Assembly: GCA_036788195.1 (NCBI GenBank)
Contig: DAIQNX010000017.1
Coordinates: 1 to 64,000, forward strand
Direction of reading: 5' to 3'
Length of the DNA: 64,000 nucleotides
Source: CALFXN01 sp937957815
GTDB lineage: Bacteria > Synergistota > Synergistia > Synergistales > Aminobacteriaceae
The position numbers and the translations under genes are program-made. Numbering within the stretch: the stretch's first letter is position 1; each line of letters starts with the position of its first letter. The notes beneath the pieces are model-generated. The model was not told where the DNA came from. It worked only from the letters and a program-made list of their open reading frames with translations, and ran no database searches. Positions 1 to 6,994 of this stretch are shown one piece after another.

Positions 1-48
1 GCCACAAGGTCCTTAGCCTTGCGCGTCTACCTGTTCCGCCACCCCCGC
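1..48 (-). tRNA. tRNA-Leu, partial (anticodon AAG), cut by the left edge
   Basis: Read on the minus strand from position 48: a 7-base acceptor strand GCGGGGG, T8-G9, a D arm GCG...GGTAGA-CGC typical of tRNA-Leu, an anticodon stem CAAGG/CCTTG with the loop CTAAGGA, and the start of a long variable arm. The D arm and the variable arm indicate a class II leucine tRNA. The anticodon reads AAG, which would decode CUU. Residues 36-37 are GG, the usual target context of TrmD, encoded nearby. The 3' half lies outside the window. Confidence 0.85.
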
Positions 49-60
49 GCAACGAAGGGA

Positions 61-89
61 ATTATACTCGCCGCCGCAAGGAACGTCAA
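61..89 (-). promoter_or_regulatory. Sigma-70 promoter of the tRNA-Leu gene
   Basis: On the minus strand TTGACG (84-89) is followed by exactly 17 bases and then TATAAT (61-66). Transcription would begin a few bases before the tRNA 5' end at 48. It sits in the gap after the rplS stop, so the tRNA does not depend on the ribosomal-protein operon. Confidence 0.85.
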
Positions 90-96
90 TACGTTT

Positions 97-444
97 TTAC
101 GAAGGCCTTCGTTCCTTGATCCGAGCGGCCTTCCCGCTAAGTCTTCTGAGGTAGTAGAGCTTCGCCCTCCGGACTTTGCCCGCGCGTTTCACTTCGATCT
201 GGTCAAGCGACGGACAATGCAGCGGGAAGATCCTCTCCACACCGACGCCGTTCGAAATCTTCCGGACCGTGAACGTTTCGTCGAGTCCGCCGTGTTTCCG
301 CGCGATGACGACGCCCTCGAACATCTGGATGCGCTGTCTGGTCCCCTCGGTAACCTTCACGTGTACCCGGACGGTATCGCCGGGACGGAAATCGGGAATA
401 TCGCTCTTCGTGTACTTTTTCTGCACCAACTCTATGGCATTCAT
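97..444 (-). CDS. rplS: 50S ribosomal protein L19
   Basis: A 115-residue protein with the full L19 family pattern: PGDTVRVHVKV near residue 22, EGVVIARK in the middle and the basic KLYYLRRLSGKAARIKE end. L19 lies at the 30S-50S interface. The start is supported by AAGGAGGG six bases upstream. It is the last protein gene of the ylxM-ffh-rpsP-khpA-rimM-trmD-rplS operon, 24 bases after trmD, which is the classical order. No clear terminator follows it before the tRNA promoter. Confidence 0.98.
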   Translation of the reverse strand: MNAIELVQKKYTKSDIPDFRPGDTVRVHVKVTEGTRQRIQMFEGVVIARKHGGLDETFTVRKISNGVGVERIFPLHCPSLDQIEVKRAGKVRRAKLYYLRRLSGKAARIKERRPS

Positions 445-468
445 GCCAAGCCCTCCTTACCGCTCGTG

Positions 469-1725
469 TTATCTCCAGCCGAAAAAACGATCAAGCACCA
501 CCGCGACCGCACTTCTTACGGCCAGATGGTTATATCCTCCCCTGCCGCCCGCAATGGGCGACATCATCATCGTACACTGCCGCACCGCGTCGTCGTGAAG
601 TCCGTGAGCCGTTCCGAAAACGAACAGGAGAGGGGCATCACCTTCGAGGACCATCCGCTTCACTTCGAGTCCCGGTACCGCTCCCGCATGAGGCGATGCG
701 CTCGTTCCGACGATGCACGGATCTTTCTTTTCCCTGTCGCGAATCCACTCCACCGCTCTCTCGAGCCCCGGAACCCACTTGACGAGCCTGAACGCCTCGG
801 CCCTGTCGGGATTGTGCGTCCCGCCGTACCCTTCGGTCCAGTGCCGGACCAGGACGCCAAGCATCTCGCGCTGACTCTTCAGCGGCGTGACCACGAGGAG
901 TCGGTCGATCCCGTACGTCGCGCACGACCGGCAGACATCGGAAACATCGAGCCCGGTCAGCGCGGCGGTCGTCTTCCGCCCCTCCCGGTCCCGGACCGGA
1001 TGGTGCAGCAGCGCGACGTATACCCCCCCCGAAAGGTAGGGCCGGATATCCGCCCTGCCGAGAAGATCCGGCCTTCTCGAAAGCGTCCTCACGACCGCCT
1101 GGCGCCGGCGCCACGCGTCGACGAGCGCGTCGTTTCCGGACGCGAGGACGGAAGGGATTCCATGCCCCTCCCAGACGGCCGGACGCGTGTAATGCGGATG
1201 ATCGAGCATTCCTCTGTAGAAGGAATCTTCCTCGACCGCCTCGCCGCGTCCGACGACCCCCGGAACGAGACGTGCCATCGCGTCGATGACCGTCATCACG
1301 GGAATTTCCCCGCCGGTCAGGACACAGTCTCCGATCGAAAACTCAAGATCCACCCTGTGTTCGGAAATCCGCTCGTCGATTCCCTCGTAGTGACCGCAGA
1401 TGAAACAGACGTGCGGCCGCGACGCGAGATTTTCGATCATTTCCTGCGTAATCGCGCCTCCCTGCGGCGAAGGATACGCCACAAAGGGTTTCCCGCGATC
1501 TTCGCCGATGGCGTCAAGCGCCTCGCCAAGCGGTCCCGGCATGAGAACCATTCCGCCGGCTCCGTAGGAATAGTCGTCGATCTGACGGTACCTGCCAATG
1601 CCGAAATCCCGAAGGTTCACGACACGGACATCGAGAAGCCCCTTCGAAACCGCTCTCCCGATGATGCTCGTTCCGAGAAAGCTCTCGAAGAACTCCGGGA
1701 AAGCGGTGAGCACCGTTACTTTCAT
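469..1725 (-). CDS. trmD: tRNA (guanine37-N1)-methyltransferase fused to a second SPOUT RNA methyltransferase domain
   Basis: 418 residues; ordinary TrmD is about 240-250. Residues 1-230 are a complete TrmD: the trefoil-knot SAM-binding parts YSYGAGGMV (53-60), CGHYEGIDER (110-119) and LTGGE (136-140), and the catalytic-region Asp in EEDSF. Residues from about 233 form a second knot domain of the TM1570-like family (SAM-dependent RNA methyltransferase, Pfam PF09936), recognised by its ending with FGTAHGL and YNHLAVRSAVAVVLDR. In Thermotoga these are neighbouring separate genes. The ATG at 1725 overlaps the rimM stop (ATGA), so translation is probably coupled; an upstream GTG at 1734 is less likely. 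TrmD makes m1G37, which prevents frameshifting. The target of the second domain is not known to me. Confidence 0.95.
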   Translation of the reverse strand: MKVTVLTAFPEFFESFLGTSIIGRAVSKGLLDVRVVNLRDFGIGRYRQIDDYSYGAGGMVLMPGPLGEALDAIGEDRGKPFVAYPSPQGGAITQEMIENLASRPHVCFICGHYEGIDERISEHRVDLEFSIGDCVLTGGEIPVMTVIDAMARLVPGVVGRGEAVEEDSFYRGMLDHPHYTRPAVWEGHGIPSVLASGNDALVDAWRRRQAVVRTLSRRPDLLGRADIRPYLSGGVYVALLHHPVRDREGRKTTAALTGLDVSDVCRSCATYGIDRLLVVTPLKSQREMLGVLVRHWTEGYGGTHNPDRAEAFRLVKWVPGLERAVEWIRDREKKDPCIVGTSASPHAGAVPGLEVKRMVLEGDAPLLFVFGTAHGLHDDAVRQCTMMMSPIAGGRGGYNHLAVRSAVAVVLDRFFGWR

Positions 1726-2252
1726 ACGTTCCACAAACCGTCGATGAGTCGGATTCGTACTCTTTTCAGTTCAGGATCCACCGAAGCGACGAACGAAGAG
1801 ACAACCGGAATCAGATGTTTTTTTCCGTCGTCCGATTCGACGCAGAAGATATCCTGCGCCCCTCCCTGGTACACGTCGGTCAGGATGCCGAGAGGTTCTC
1901 CGGTTTCGTCATCCAGGACCCGGGAACCGACGACTCCATCGATCCAGAACTCTCCCTCCGGGAGTTCGACGCGATCGCCCTCGTCGACGACGACCCGTGT
2001 GCCCCGTAGTCTTTCTGCGGCGGAACGATCCTGAAGTTCCTCGCTCTCGAGAAGAAATACCCGATTGCTGTCCTCCCAGCGAAGATTCCGTATCGTGAGC
2101 GTTCCCATCGGGCGACCGTCGGGACGGCGAAGCTCCAGACGATCCATGGAAAGAAAGCGGTCGGGGTAATCCGTCAGCGGAAAGAGTTTCACTTCCCCCC
2201 GGATGCCGTGAGGCCCGGTAATCATCCCGATAACGATTTCTCTCCCTGCCAT
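1722..2252 (-). CDS. rimM: 16S rRNA processing protein RimM
   Basis: 176 residues starting MAGREIVIGMITGPHGIRG, the RimM N-terminal signature (IGxIxxxHGIRGEVK). A PRC-barrel-like C-terminal half ends IPVVSSFVASVDPE. RimM helps mature the 30S head with protein S19. The ATG at 2252 has AGGAGG 13 bases upstream; an in-frame GTG five codons earlier is too close to that Shine-Dalgarno. The stop overlaps trmD by four bases. Confidence 0.96.
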   Translation of the reverse strand: MAGREIVIGMITGPHGIRGEVKLFPLTDYPDRFLSMDRLELRRPDGRPMGTLTIRNLRWEDSNRVFLLESEELQDRSAAERLRGTRVVVDEGDRVELPEGEFWIDGVVGSRVLDDETGEPLGILTDVYQGGAQDIFCVESDDGKKHLIPVVSSFVASVDPELKRVRIRLIDGLWNV

Positions 2253-2260
2253 GAGTGACG

Positions 2261-2506
2261 TCACTCCTCCTGAATGTCCACTTCCACTCTCTCTCCGGAT
2301 TTGACCGCCGCCGCCTTGCACAGCAACCGGATCGAGTTGATCGTGGCGCCCCGTTTCCCTATGATGCGACCGATATCCTCGGGGTCGACCCGGATCGTGA
2401 CCACCGTTATGCCCCGATCGTTCGATTCCGCTACAACCGTCGCGCCTTCAGGCCGGGTTACCAGCTTTTCGACGATATATCGGACGAGATCGCCGTAATC
2501 GGGCAT
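2261..2506 (-). CDS. khpA: KH-domain RNA-binding protein KhpA
   Basis: 81 residues with a single KH domain. The GXXG loop is GKRG in IGRIIGKRGATINSIR (about 48-63), preceded by VVTIRVDPED. Proteins of this size between rpsP and rimM are the KhpA/YlqC family, which bind RNA and partner with KhpB/Jag. It lies six bases after rpsP and eight bases before rimM. Confidence 0.95.
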   Translation of the reverse strand: MPDYGDLVRYIVEKLVTRPEGATVVAESNDRGITVVTIRVDPEDIGRIIGKRGATINSIRLLCKAAAVKSGERVEVDIQEE

Positions 2507-2512
2507 ATCGCT

Positions 2513-2785
2513 CTATTCCGCGCTCTTTTGCGGAGAGAACTTCTCCCAGACACCTGCCTGCTTCAGAAGTCCTCGCGCCGTATCGGACGGGAGAGCCCCG
2601 TTTTTGAGCCAGTGCAGGGCACGTTCCTCGTCCACAAGAATCTTCGCCGGGTCTTCGAGAGGATCGTACGTTCCGATCTGCTCGATAAACCGCCCGTCCC
2701 TCGGAGAACGAGAGTCCGCCACCACAAGCCTGTAGAACGGAACCTTCTTTTTCCCGTGCCGCGCAAGCCGAATGCGCACCGCCAT
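2513..2785 (-). CDS. rpsP: 30S ribosomal protein S16
   Basis: 90 residues beginning MAVRIRLARHGKKKVPFYRL, the S16 signature, with RDGRFIEQIGTYDP in the middle. The C-terminal tail is short, as in many bacteria. GGAGGT lies eight bases upstream of the ATG. It follows ffh by 43 bases in the usual SRP-ribosomal operon. Confidence 0.98.
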   Translation of the reverse strand: MAVRIRLARHGKKKVPFYRLVVADSRSPRDGRFIEQIGTYDPLEDPAKILVDEERALHWLKNGALPSDTARGLLKQAGVWEKFSPQKSAE

Positions 2786-2828
2786 TCACATACACCTCCA
2801 TCGATACTGTGTGTTACCTTTTATGACG

Positions 2829-4184
2829 TCATTGGCGGAAGGGGGATCCGAACCCCTTCCCTCCGAACAACCTCCCGAGCGAAGAGCCTTTCCGCCCCTT
2901 CCCGAACTGCTTCCAGAGCTGATTCATCTGTTCGTACTGCTTGAGCACCTGATTGACGGTCTGAACGCTCGTTCCCGACCCCTCGGCGATCCGCCTGCGC
3001 CTGCTCCCCTTGATGATCGCGGGGTTTCGCCGCTCCTGCCGCGTCATCGACTGGATGACGGCCTTGACGCGCTTCAGGCGGTTCGGATCGAGATCACCGG
3101 AATCGACCTTGAGCTTCGAAGCCCCTGGAATCAGATCGAGAATCTTTTCCAGCGGCCCCATCTTCTCGACCTGCTCGAGCTGCATGAGGAGATCCTCGAG
3201 CGTGAGACGGTTTTTCCTCATGGAATCCGCCATACGTTCGACGTCTTCCTGCGAGGTGACCTCCCGGACTTTCTCGGCGAGCCCGATGACGTCGCCCATT
3301 CCCATAATCCGCTGCACCATGCGCTTCGCGTCGAAAAGCTCGAGGGCGTCGATTCCCTCTCCCATGCCGACGAACTTCACCGGAGCGCCGGTGACGGACC
3401 TGACCGCGAGCGCGGCTCCTCCGCGGGCGTCGCCGTCGAGCTTCGTGAGAACGAGACCCGTGACGCCGAGGCGTTCATGGAAGGCCGAGGCCACGCGAAC
3501 GGCCTCCTGTCCCGTCATCGCATCGAGAACGAGGATCACTTCGGTCGGGCGCATCGTCTGTTTCAGAACGACGAGCTCGTTCATGAGATCCTCGTCGACG
3601 TGCAACCGTCCGGCGGTATCGAGCAGGATGACGTCGTTCAGATGTCCCGCCGCATAGGCGACGGAGGCTTCGGCGACTGCGACGGGATCGTTCTTCCCCG
3701 CTTCCGGTCCGAAGAAACCAACCTTCGTCTGAGCGGCGAGGACCTTCAGCTGCTCGACCGCGGCGGGACGCCTGAGGTCGCACGCGACGACGAGTGGCGA
3801 GTGCCCGCGCGAGAGCAGCCTCGCGAGCTTAACGGTGCTCGTCGTCTTTCCGCTTCCCTGAAGACCGACCATCATGACGACCGTCGGCGGTTTCGGGGCG
3901 ATCGCGAGAGGCACCGTTTCGACGCCCATCATCGCCACGAGCTCCTCGTATACGATGGCGATGACGTGCTGTGCAGGCGTTATCGACTCGAGAACGTCGC
4001 GACCGACGGCTCTCGCCCGGATCCCCTCGACGAGAGACTTGACGACCTTATAGTCGACATCGGCCTCGAGGAGCGCGCGGCGAACCTCGCGAAGGGCCGA
4101 GTCGACATCGGCTTCGGTCAGCTTGCCCTTTCCCTTGAGTTTGTCGAAGATACCTTCCAGTCGTTCCCTCAGAGCGTCGAACAT
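2829..4184 (-). CDS. ffh: Signal recognition particle GTPase Ffh
   Basis: 451 residues. N-terminal four-helix bundle (1-90), then the G domain with GLQGSGKTT (P-loop, about 108), CDLRRPAA, LLDTAGRLH and TKLDGDARGG, then the Met-rich M domain from about 300 with QLEQVEKMGPL and RRIAEGSGT. Ffh with 4.5S RNA delivers membrane and secreted proteins to SecYEG through FtsY. It overlaps ylxM by 16 bases. Confidence 0.99.
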   Translation of the reverse strand: MFDALRERLEGIFDKLKGKGKLTEADVDSALREVRRALLEADVDYKVVKSLVEGIRARAVGRDVLESITPAQHVIAIVYEELVAMMGVETVPLAIAPKPPTVVMMVGLQGSGKTTSTVKLARLLSRGHSPLVVACDLRRPAAVEQLKVLAAQTKVGFFGPEAGKNDPVAVAEASVAYAAGHLNDVILLDTAGRLHVDEDLMNELVVLKQTMRPTEVILVLDAMTGQEAVRVASAFHERLGVTGLVLTKLDGDARGGAALAVRSVTGAPVKFVGMGEGIDALELFDAKRMVQRIMGMGDVIGLAEKVREVTSQEDVERMADSMRKNRLTLEDLLMQLEQVEKMGPLEKILDLIPGASKLKVDSGDLDPNRLKRVKAVIQSMTRQERRNPAIIKGSRRRRIAEGSGTSVQTVNQVLKQYEQMNQLWKQFGKGRKGSSLGRLFGGKGFGSPFRQ

Positions 4185-4522
4185 TCTTCCGGATCCTCTC
4201 CTCCGATTTCACCGCCGTACTCTCCGGTATCCCCGAGACGGACTTCAAGCTCCGCGACTCGGGCCTCGAGACGCGAGATCCTCGCCAGAAGACCGAGGGT
4301 CCGTTCGACATCCTCGAGGCGCTCCCGTGCCCGGAGCACGAGGTCGTGCGCCGCCTGGCGGGTGACTCCGAGACGTTCGGACATTTCCGCGAGAGAGAGA
4401 TCCGAACATTCGTGGAGCTCAAAGGCTTCCCGCTGCTTGTCCGTCAGAAGCGGAGCGTACACGTCGTACAGCTGGTTGAGACGGATTCTCTGTGCAAGGA
4501 CATCGTCGGCGTGCACGTCCAT
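4169..4522 (-). CDS. ylxM: YlxM-like helix-turn-helix protein (SRP-associated)
   Basis: 117 residues: a sigma-70 region 4-like HTH with LTDKQREAFELHECSDLSL and MSERLGVTRQAAHDLVLRA (27-65), then a coiled-coil (ISRLEARVAELEVRL). This matches the UPF0122/YlxM family, which is encoded directly before ffh and has been linked to SRP function. AAGGAGGG lies five bases before the ATG at 4522. It is the first gene of the operon, below a consensus promoter. Confidence 0.93.
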   Translation of the reverse strand: MDVHADDVLAQRIRLNQLYDVYAPLLTDKQREAFELHECSDLSLAEMSERLGVTRQAAHDLVLRARERLEDVERTLGLLARISRLEARVAELEVRLGDTGEYGGEIGGEDPEECSTL

Positions 4523-4549
4523 CGCGCCCTCCTTACGTACGGCGAAAGA

Positions 4550-4578
4550 ATTATAGTGTTCCGCCGACATGCTGTCAA
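4550..4578 (-). promoter_or_regulatory. Consensus promoter of the ylxM-ffh-rpsP-rplS operon
   Basis: On the minus strand TTGACA (4573-4578), 17 bases, TATAAT (4550-4555): a perfect match to the sigma-70 consensus, 28 bases upstream of the ylxM ATG. Its -35 box lies inside a perfect inverted repeat (4568-4599). Confidence 0.9.
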
Positions 4579-4599
4579 GGCCGTGTGCTTGACAGCATG
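4568..4599. repeat. Perfect 12-bp inverted repeat covering back-to-back -35 boxes
   Basis: CATGCTGTCAAG (4568-4579) and its exact reverse complement CTTGACAGCATG (4588-4599) flank eight bases. Each arm contains TTGACA, one facing the ylxM operon and one facing the divergent LUD gene. The rightward copy has only a poor -10 (AACACT, 4611-4616). No T-run follows, so it looks more like an operator or paired promoter element than a terminator. Confidence 0.75.
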
Positions 4600-4693
4600 A
4601 GGACTGGACAAACACTGTTTTTCCTGCAATCATAATCACGACTTCCCTATGGGGAACGAATTCAGCCTCACGAAGATACGGGAGGGGGACACT

Positions 4694-5356
4694 ATGCCGG
4701 ATCCGGTCAGCGTTTTCGAGGAATCGAAACGGGCATCCCGCAGAATTCTCGGACAGACGATCGTCAGGGCGCTTTCCGCGAAGGGGTTCGTCGCGGAATA
4801 CGCCGACACGAAGGAGCAGGCGCTGGAGGCTGTTCTCCGAATCATTCCCGAAGGCACAAGCGTCGGCATTCCAGGCTCCGTCACCATACGCGAGATCGGC
4901 GCCTTCGAAAAACTCGGGGAACGCGGCTGCCGGATATCGCATCACTGGGATCCTTCCATGAACCCCGAGCGGCGGAAACAAGCCTGGAAGGACGAGGCAG
5001 CATCCGAATACTACCTCACGAGTTCGAACGCCATAACATACGACGGAATGCTCGTCAATATCGACGGAAACGGCAATCGCGTGAGCGCCATGGCTTGGGC
5101 CGACAACCCCATCGTCTACGTGATCGGAATCAACAAGGCATCGCCCGATATCCAGACGGCGCTCAAACGGATCCGGGACCACGCGACGCCCCCGAACGCG
5201 CTTCGACTCCATATCGACACTCCATGCAGCAAGGTCGGGCACTGCGTCGACTGCGACGCGTCGACGCGCGTCTGCCGGGCCGTCCTCATTCTCGAGCGGC
5301 CGACATCCGGAAGAAGGACCCATGTCATCATCGTCGGCGAAGAACTGGGCTATTAG
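4694..5356 (+). CDS. LUD-domain protein (LutC/YkgG family, DUF162)
   Basis: 220 residues from the ATG at 4694, chosen because GGGAGGGGG lies five bases upstream; an in-frame ATG 15 codons earlier has no ribosome site. The LUD pattern is clear: VGIPGSVTIREIG, LTSSNAITYDGMLVNIDG, and AMAWADNPIVYVIGINK. Near the end is a Cys cluster, CSKVGHCVDCDASTRVC. The LutC subunit of lactate oxidation belongs to this family, but lutA and lutB are absent here, so lactate use should not be assumed. It lies 12 bases before the asparaginase-like gene and is probably co-transcribed with it. Confidence 0.88.
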   Translation: MPDPVSVFEESKRASRRILGQTIVRALSAKGFVAEYADTKEQALEAVLRIIPEGTSVGIPGSVTIREIGAFEKLGERGCRISHHWDPSMNPERRKQAWKDEAASEYYLTSSNAITYDGMLVNIDGNGNRVSAMAWADNPIVYVIGINKASPDIQTALKRIRDHATPPNALRLHIDTPCSKVGHCVDCDASTRVCRAVLILERPTSGRRTHVIIVGEELGY

Positions 5357-5368
5357 GAGCGACCGGCC

Positions 5369-6355
5369 ATGACGCAGCAGGGGGCGTTCGCGCTTGTCGT
5401 CGCGGGCGGAGAGATGGTCATACGCGCGAAGGAATCCCCGCAGGGGGCCGCCGTTCCCCCGGAGGAACTCCTCCGGCTGGTTCCCGAGGACATCCTTCCC
5501 CGCATTCGGACGCTCGACTGGAGCCATCAGCCCGGCGCCCACTATTCCGTCCGGATGACCATGGACCTCGTCCAGATTCTCTGGAAACTGGTTCGCGAAG
5601 GAACGAACGCCATCGTCGTGACGTGCGGCGCCGACACGATCGAGGAGATGGCCTATCTGACCGATCTTTTATGGGCGTACCCCCAGCCCGTTATTTTCAC
5701 GTGCGCGACGCGCCCCCACGACAGCCGGGGATCGGACGGCCCTCTGAATCTCGCCCAGGCGTTCTGCGCCGCATCCTCGGAAAAGTGCTGGGGGCTCGGG
5801 GTCCTGCTCTGCGCGCACGATCTCCTCTTTTCAGCCTCCGAGGTCTGCGAAGTCGCGAACCAACGCCGGTGCGCATTCGCAGCACCAGACCGGGGGCCCG
5901 TCGGCGAAATCGTCGAAAGAAACCTGTATATGCTGCGCGCCGCGAAACGCTCCAAGGTGCTCGAAAGCGTATCGACGCCCGCCCGGAACGTCGAACTGAT
6001 CCAGGCGACGCTCGGCGGGGGCGACATCGTCCTCGAGGGAATCGCCCTGGCGAAGACCAAGTCACTCGACGGTCTGCTCCTCTCGGGGTTCGGAAACGGC
6101 GACGTCCCTCCTTCGTGGCTTCCCCATATCCGGACCGTCGTCAGGGAGGGAATACCCGTCGCCGTGACGAGCCGATGCGTCGGAGGGCGCACACGGAGCT
6201 GCCTCTCTCACGAGGGGAGCTTTTCCAGACTGCTCGAGATGGGCGTCCTCGACGCGGGGGGGCTCACTCCGCTGAAGGCGCGACTGAAGCTTGCGGTGGG
6301 CATCGGCGCGGGATTGCAAGGGAAATCGCTACAGGACTACCTTCTCGACATATAG
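5369..6355 (+). CDS. Asparaginase/glutaminase-fold protein with altered catalytic residues
   Basis: 328 residues, the usual length of an L-asparaginase. The two family signatures are recognisable but changed. The first, normally TGGTIA with the nucleophilic Thr, reads AGGEMV (about 13-18). The second, normally HGTDTMEETAY, reads CGADTIEEMAY (about 88-98), keeping the Asp but losing the Thr. By alignment with E. coli asparaginase II the catalytic Lys region (DVTKTN) reads EVCEVA. The fold markers SDGPLNLAQA, DRGPVGE and LLSGFGNGDVP are intact. No frameshift is present and codon use is normal, so it is probably a functional protein with another activity or a binding role. Partner of the upstream LUD gene. 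Confidence 0.85.
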   Translation: MTQQGAFALVVAGGEMVIRAKESPQGAAVPPEELLRLVPEDILPRIRTLDWSHQPGAHYSVRMTMDLVQILWKLVREGTNAIVVTCGADTIEEMAYLTDLLWAYPQPVIFTCATRPHDSRGSDGPLNLAQAFCAASSEKCWGLGVLLCAHDLLFSASEVCEVANQRRCAFAAPDRGPVGEIVERNLYMLRAAKRSKVLESVSTPARNVELIQATLGGGDIVLEGIALAKTKSLDGLLLSGFGNGDVPPSWLPHIRTVVREGIPVAVTSRCVGGRTRSCLSHEGSFSRLLEMGVLDAGGLTPLKARLKLAVGIGAGLQGKSLQDYLLDI

Positions 6356-6405
6356 AAGGGGCACCGGGCAGGCTTCGCTTCGCGTCGCTGGATAAAAATA
6401 ACGAA

Positions 6406-6455
6406 GAGCGGTCCCCCTTTCGGCGATTCATGTAAAGTGGACCGCTCCTCTTTTG
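6406..6455. terminator. Bidirectional terminator between convergent genes
   Basis: GAGCGGTCC (6406-6414) pairs with GGACCGCTC (6439-6447), followed by CTCTTTT on the plus strand and preceded by an A-rich stretch that serves the minus strand. It lies between the asparaginase-like gene and ybaK. Confidence 0.75.
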
Positions 6456-6475
6456 CGGCGACGCTCCGCGAGAGA

Positions 6476-6994
6476 TTACGCGTCTCCTCCCGCAGGCGCG
6501 CCGTCGGTTCCGCCATCCGCCTTCCTGATATCCGTCGCCGTTCCCCCGGTTATCCGCACGAGCTCTTCGGGCGACACCGGGAAGAACGCGTGGTCCGTCC
6601 CCGCCGCGGCCCAGACGGTTTCGAAGAGGAACAGGTCTTCGTCCAGCAACGCGGGCAGTCGGTCGGGGTATCCCACGGGAGGAACGCCCCCTATCCGGAA
6701 GCCGGAGTACTCAAAGACCCACTCGGGCGAAGCCATCTTCACCTTCCGCGCGTTCAGGAACTTCCTGACCTTCTTCAGGTCGACGCGATTGACCCCCGAC
6801 ATGAGTGCGAGAACGGGACGATCGTCGGCGAAGAGCATCAGGCTCTTCAGAATTTCACGGGCCGGGGCGCCGACGGCGCGCGACGCGTCCTCGACCGTGA
6901 AAATCGTATCGTCGGTCGTACGAATCGGTGCGGCGCACCCGACTTCCTTCAGGTAGCGCTCAACCTTGCGTATGGGATCCGCCAGTTCGTTCAT
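6476..6994 (-). CDS. YbaK/EbsC-family aminoacyl-tRNA deacylase
   Basis: 172 residues with the YbaK/ProX editing-domain pattern: TIFTVEDASRAVGAPAREILKSLMLF, then DLKKVRKFLNARKVKMAS and GFRIGGVPPVGY. These proteins hydrolyse mischarged Cys-, Pro- or Ala-tRNA in trans; the exact substrate cannot be read here. The ATG overlaps the stop of the radical-SAM gene (ATGA), so it is the last gene of the XRE-ImmA-radical SAM-YbaK operon. The C-terminal 15 residues are Gly/Asp-rich and look disordered. Confidence 0.9.
   Translation of the reverse strand: MNELADPIRKVERYLKEVGCAAPIRTTDDTIFTVEDASRAVGAPAREILKSLMLFADDRPVLALMSGVNRVDLKKVRKFLNARKVKMASPEWVFEYSGFRIGGVPPVGYPDRLPALLDEDLFLFETVWAAAGTDHAFFPVSPEELVRITGGTATDIRKADGGTDGAPAGGDA

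Noticed and set aside
19..2034. Very long plus-strand frame opposite rplS-trmD-rimM
   Set aside because: Arg/Pro/His-rich shadow of GC-rich genes on the other strand, with no domain and no ribosome site.
2772..4556. Long plus-strand frame opposite ffh and ylxM
   Set aside because: Opposite-strand shadow; the minus-strand Ffh is complete and conserved.
4694..5356. Lactate utilisation subunit LutC
   Set aside because: The fold fits, but lutA and lutB are absent and the partner is an asparaginase homologue, so the specific role is not supported.
4523..5542. Upstream extension of the ylxM frame to a 457-residue protein
   Set aside because: The extra part is antisense to the LUD gene; the ATG at 4522 has an excellent ribosome site and gives the normal family length.
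5369..6355. Calling this gene an active L-asparaginase
   Set aside because: All three catalytic motif residues (Thr, Thr, Lys) are replaced.
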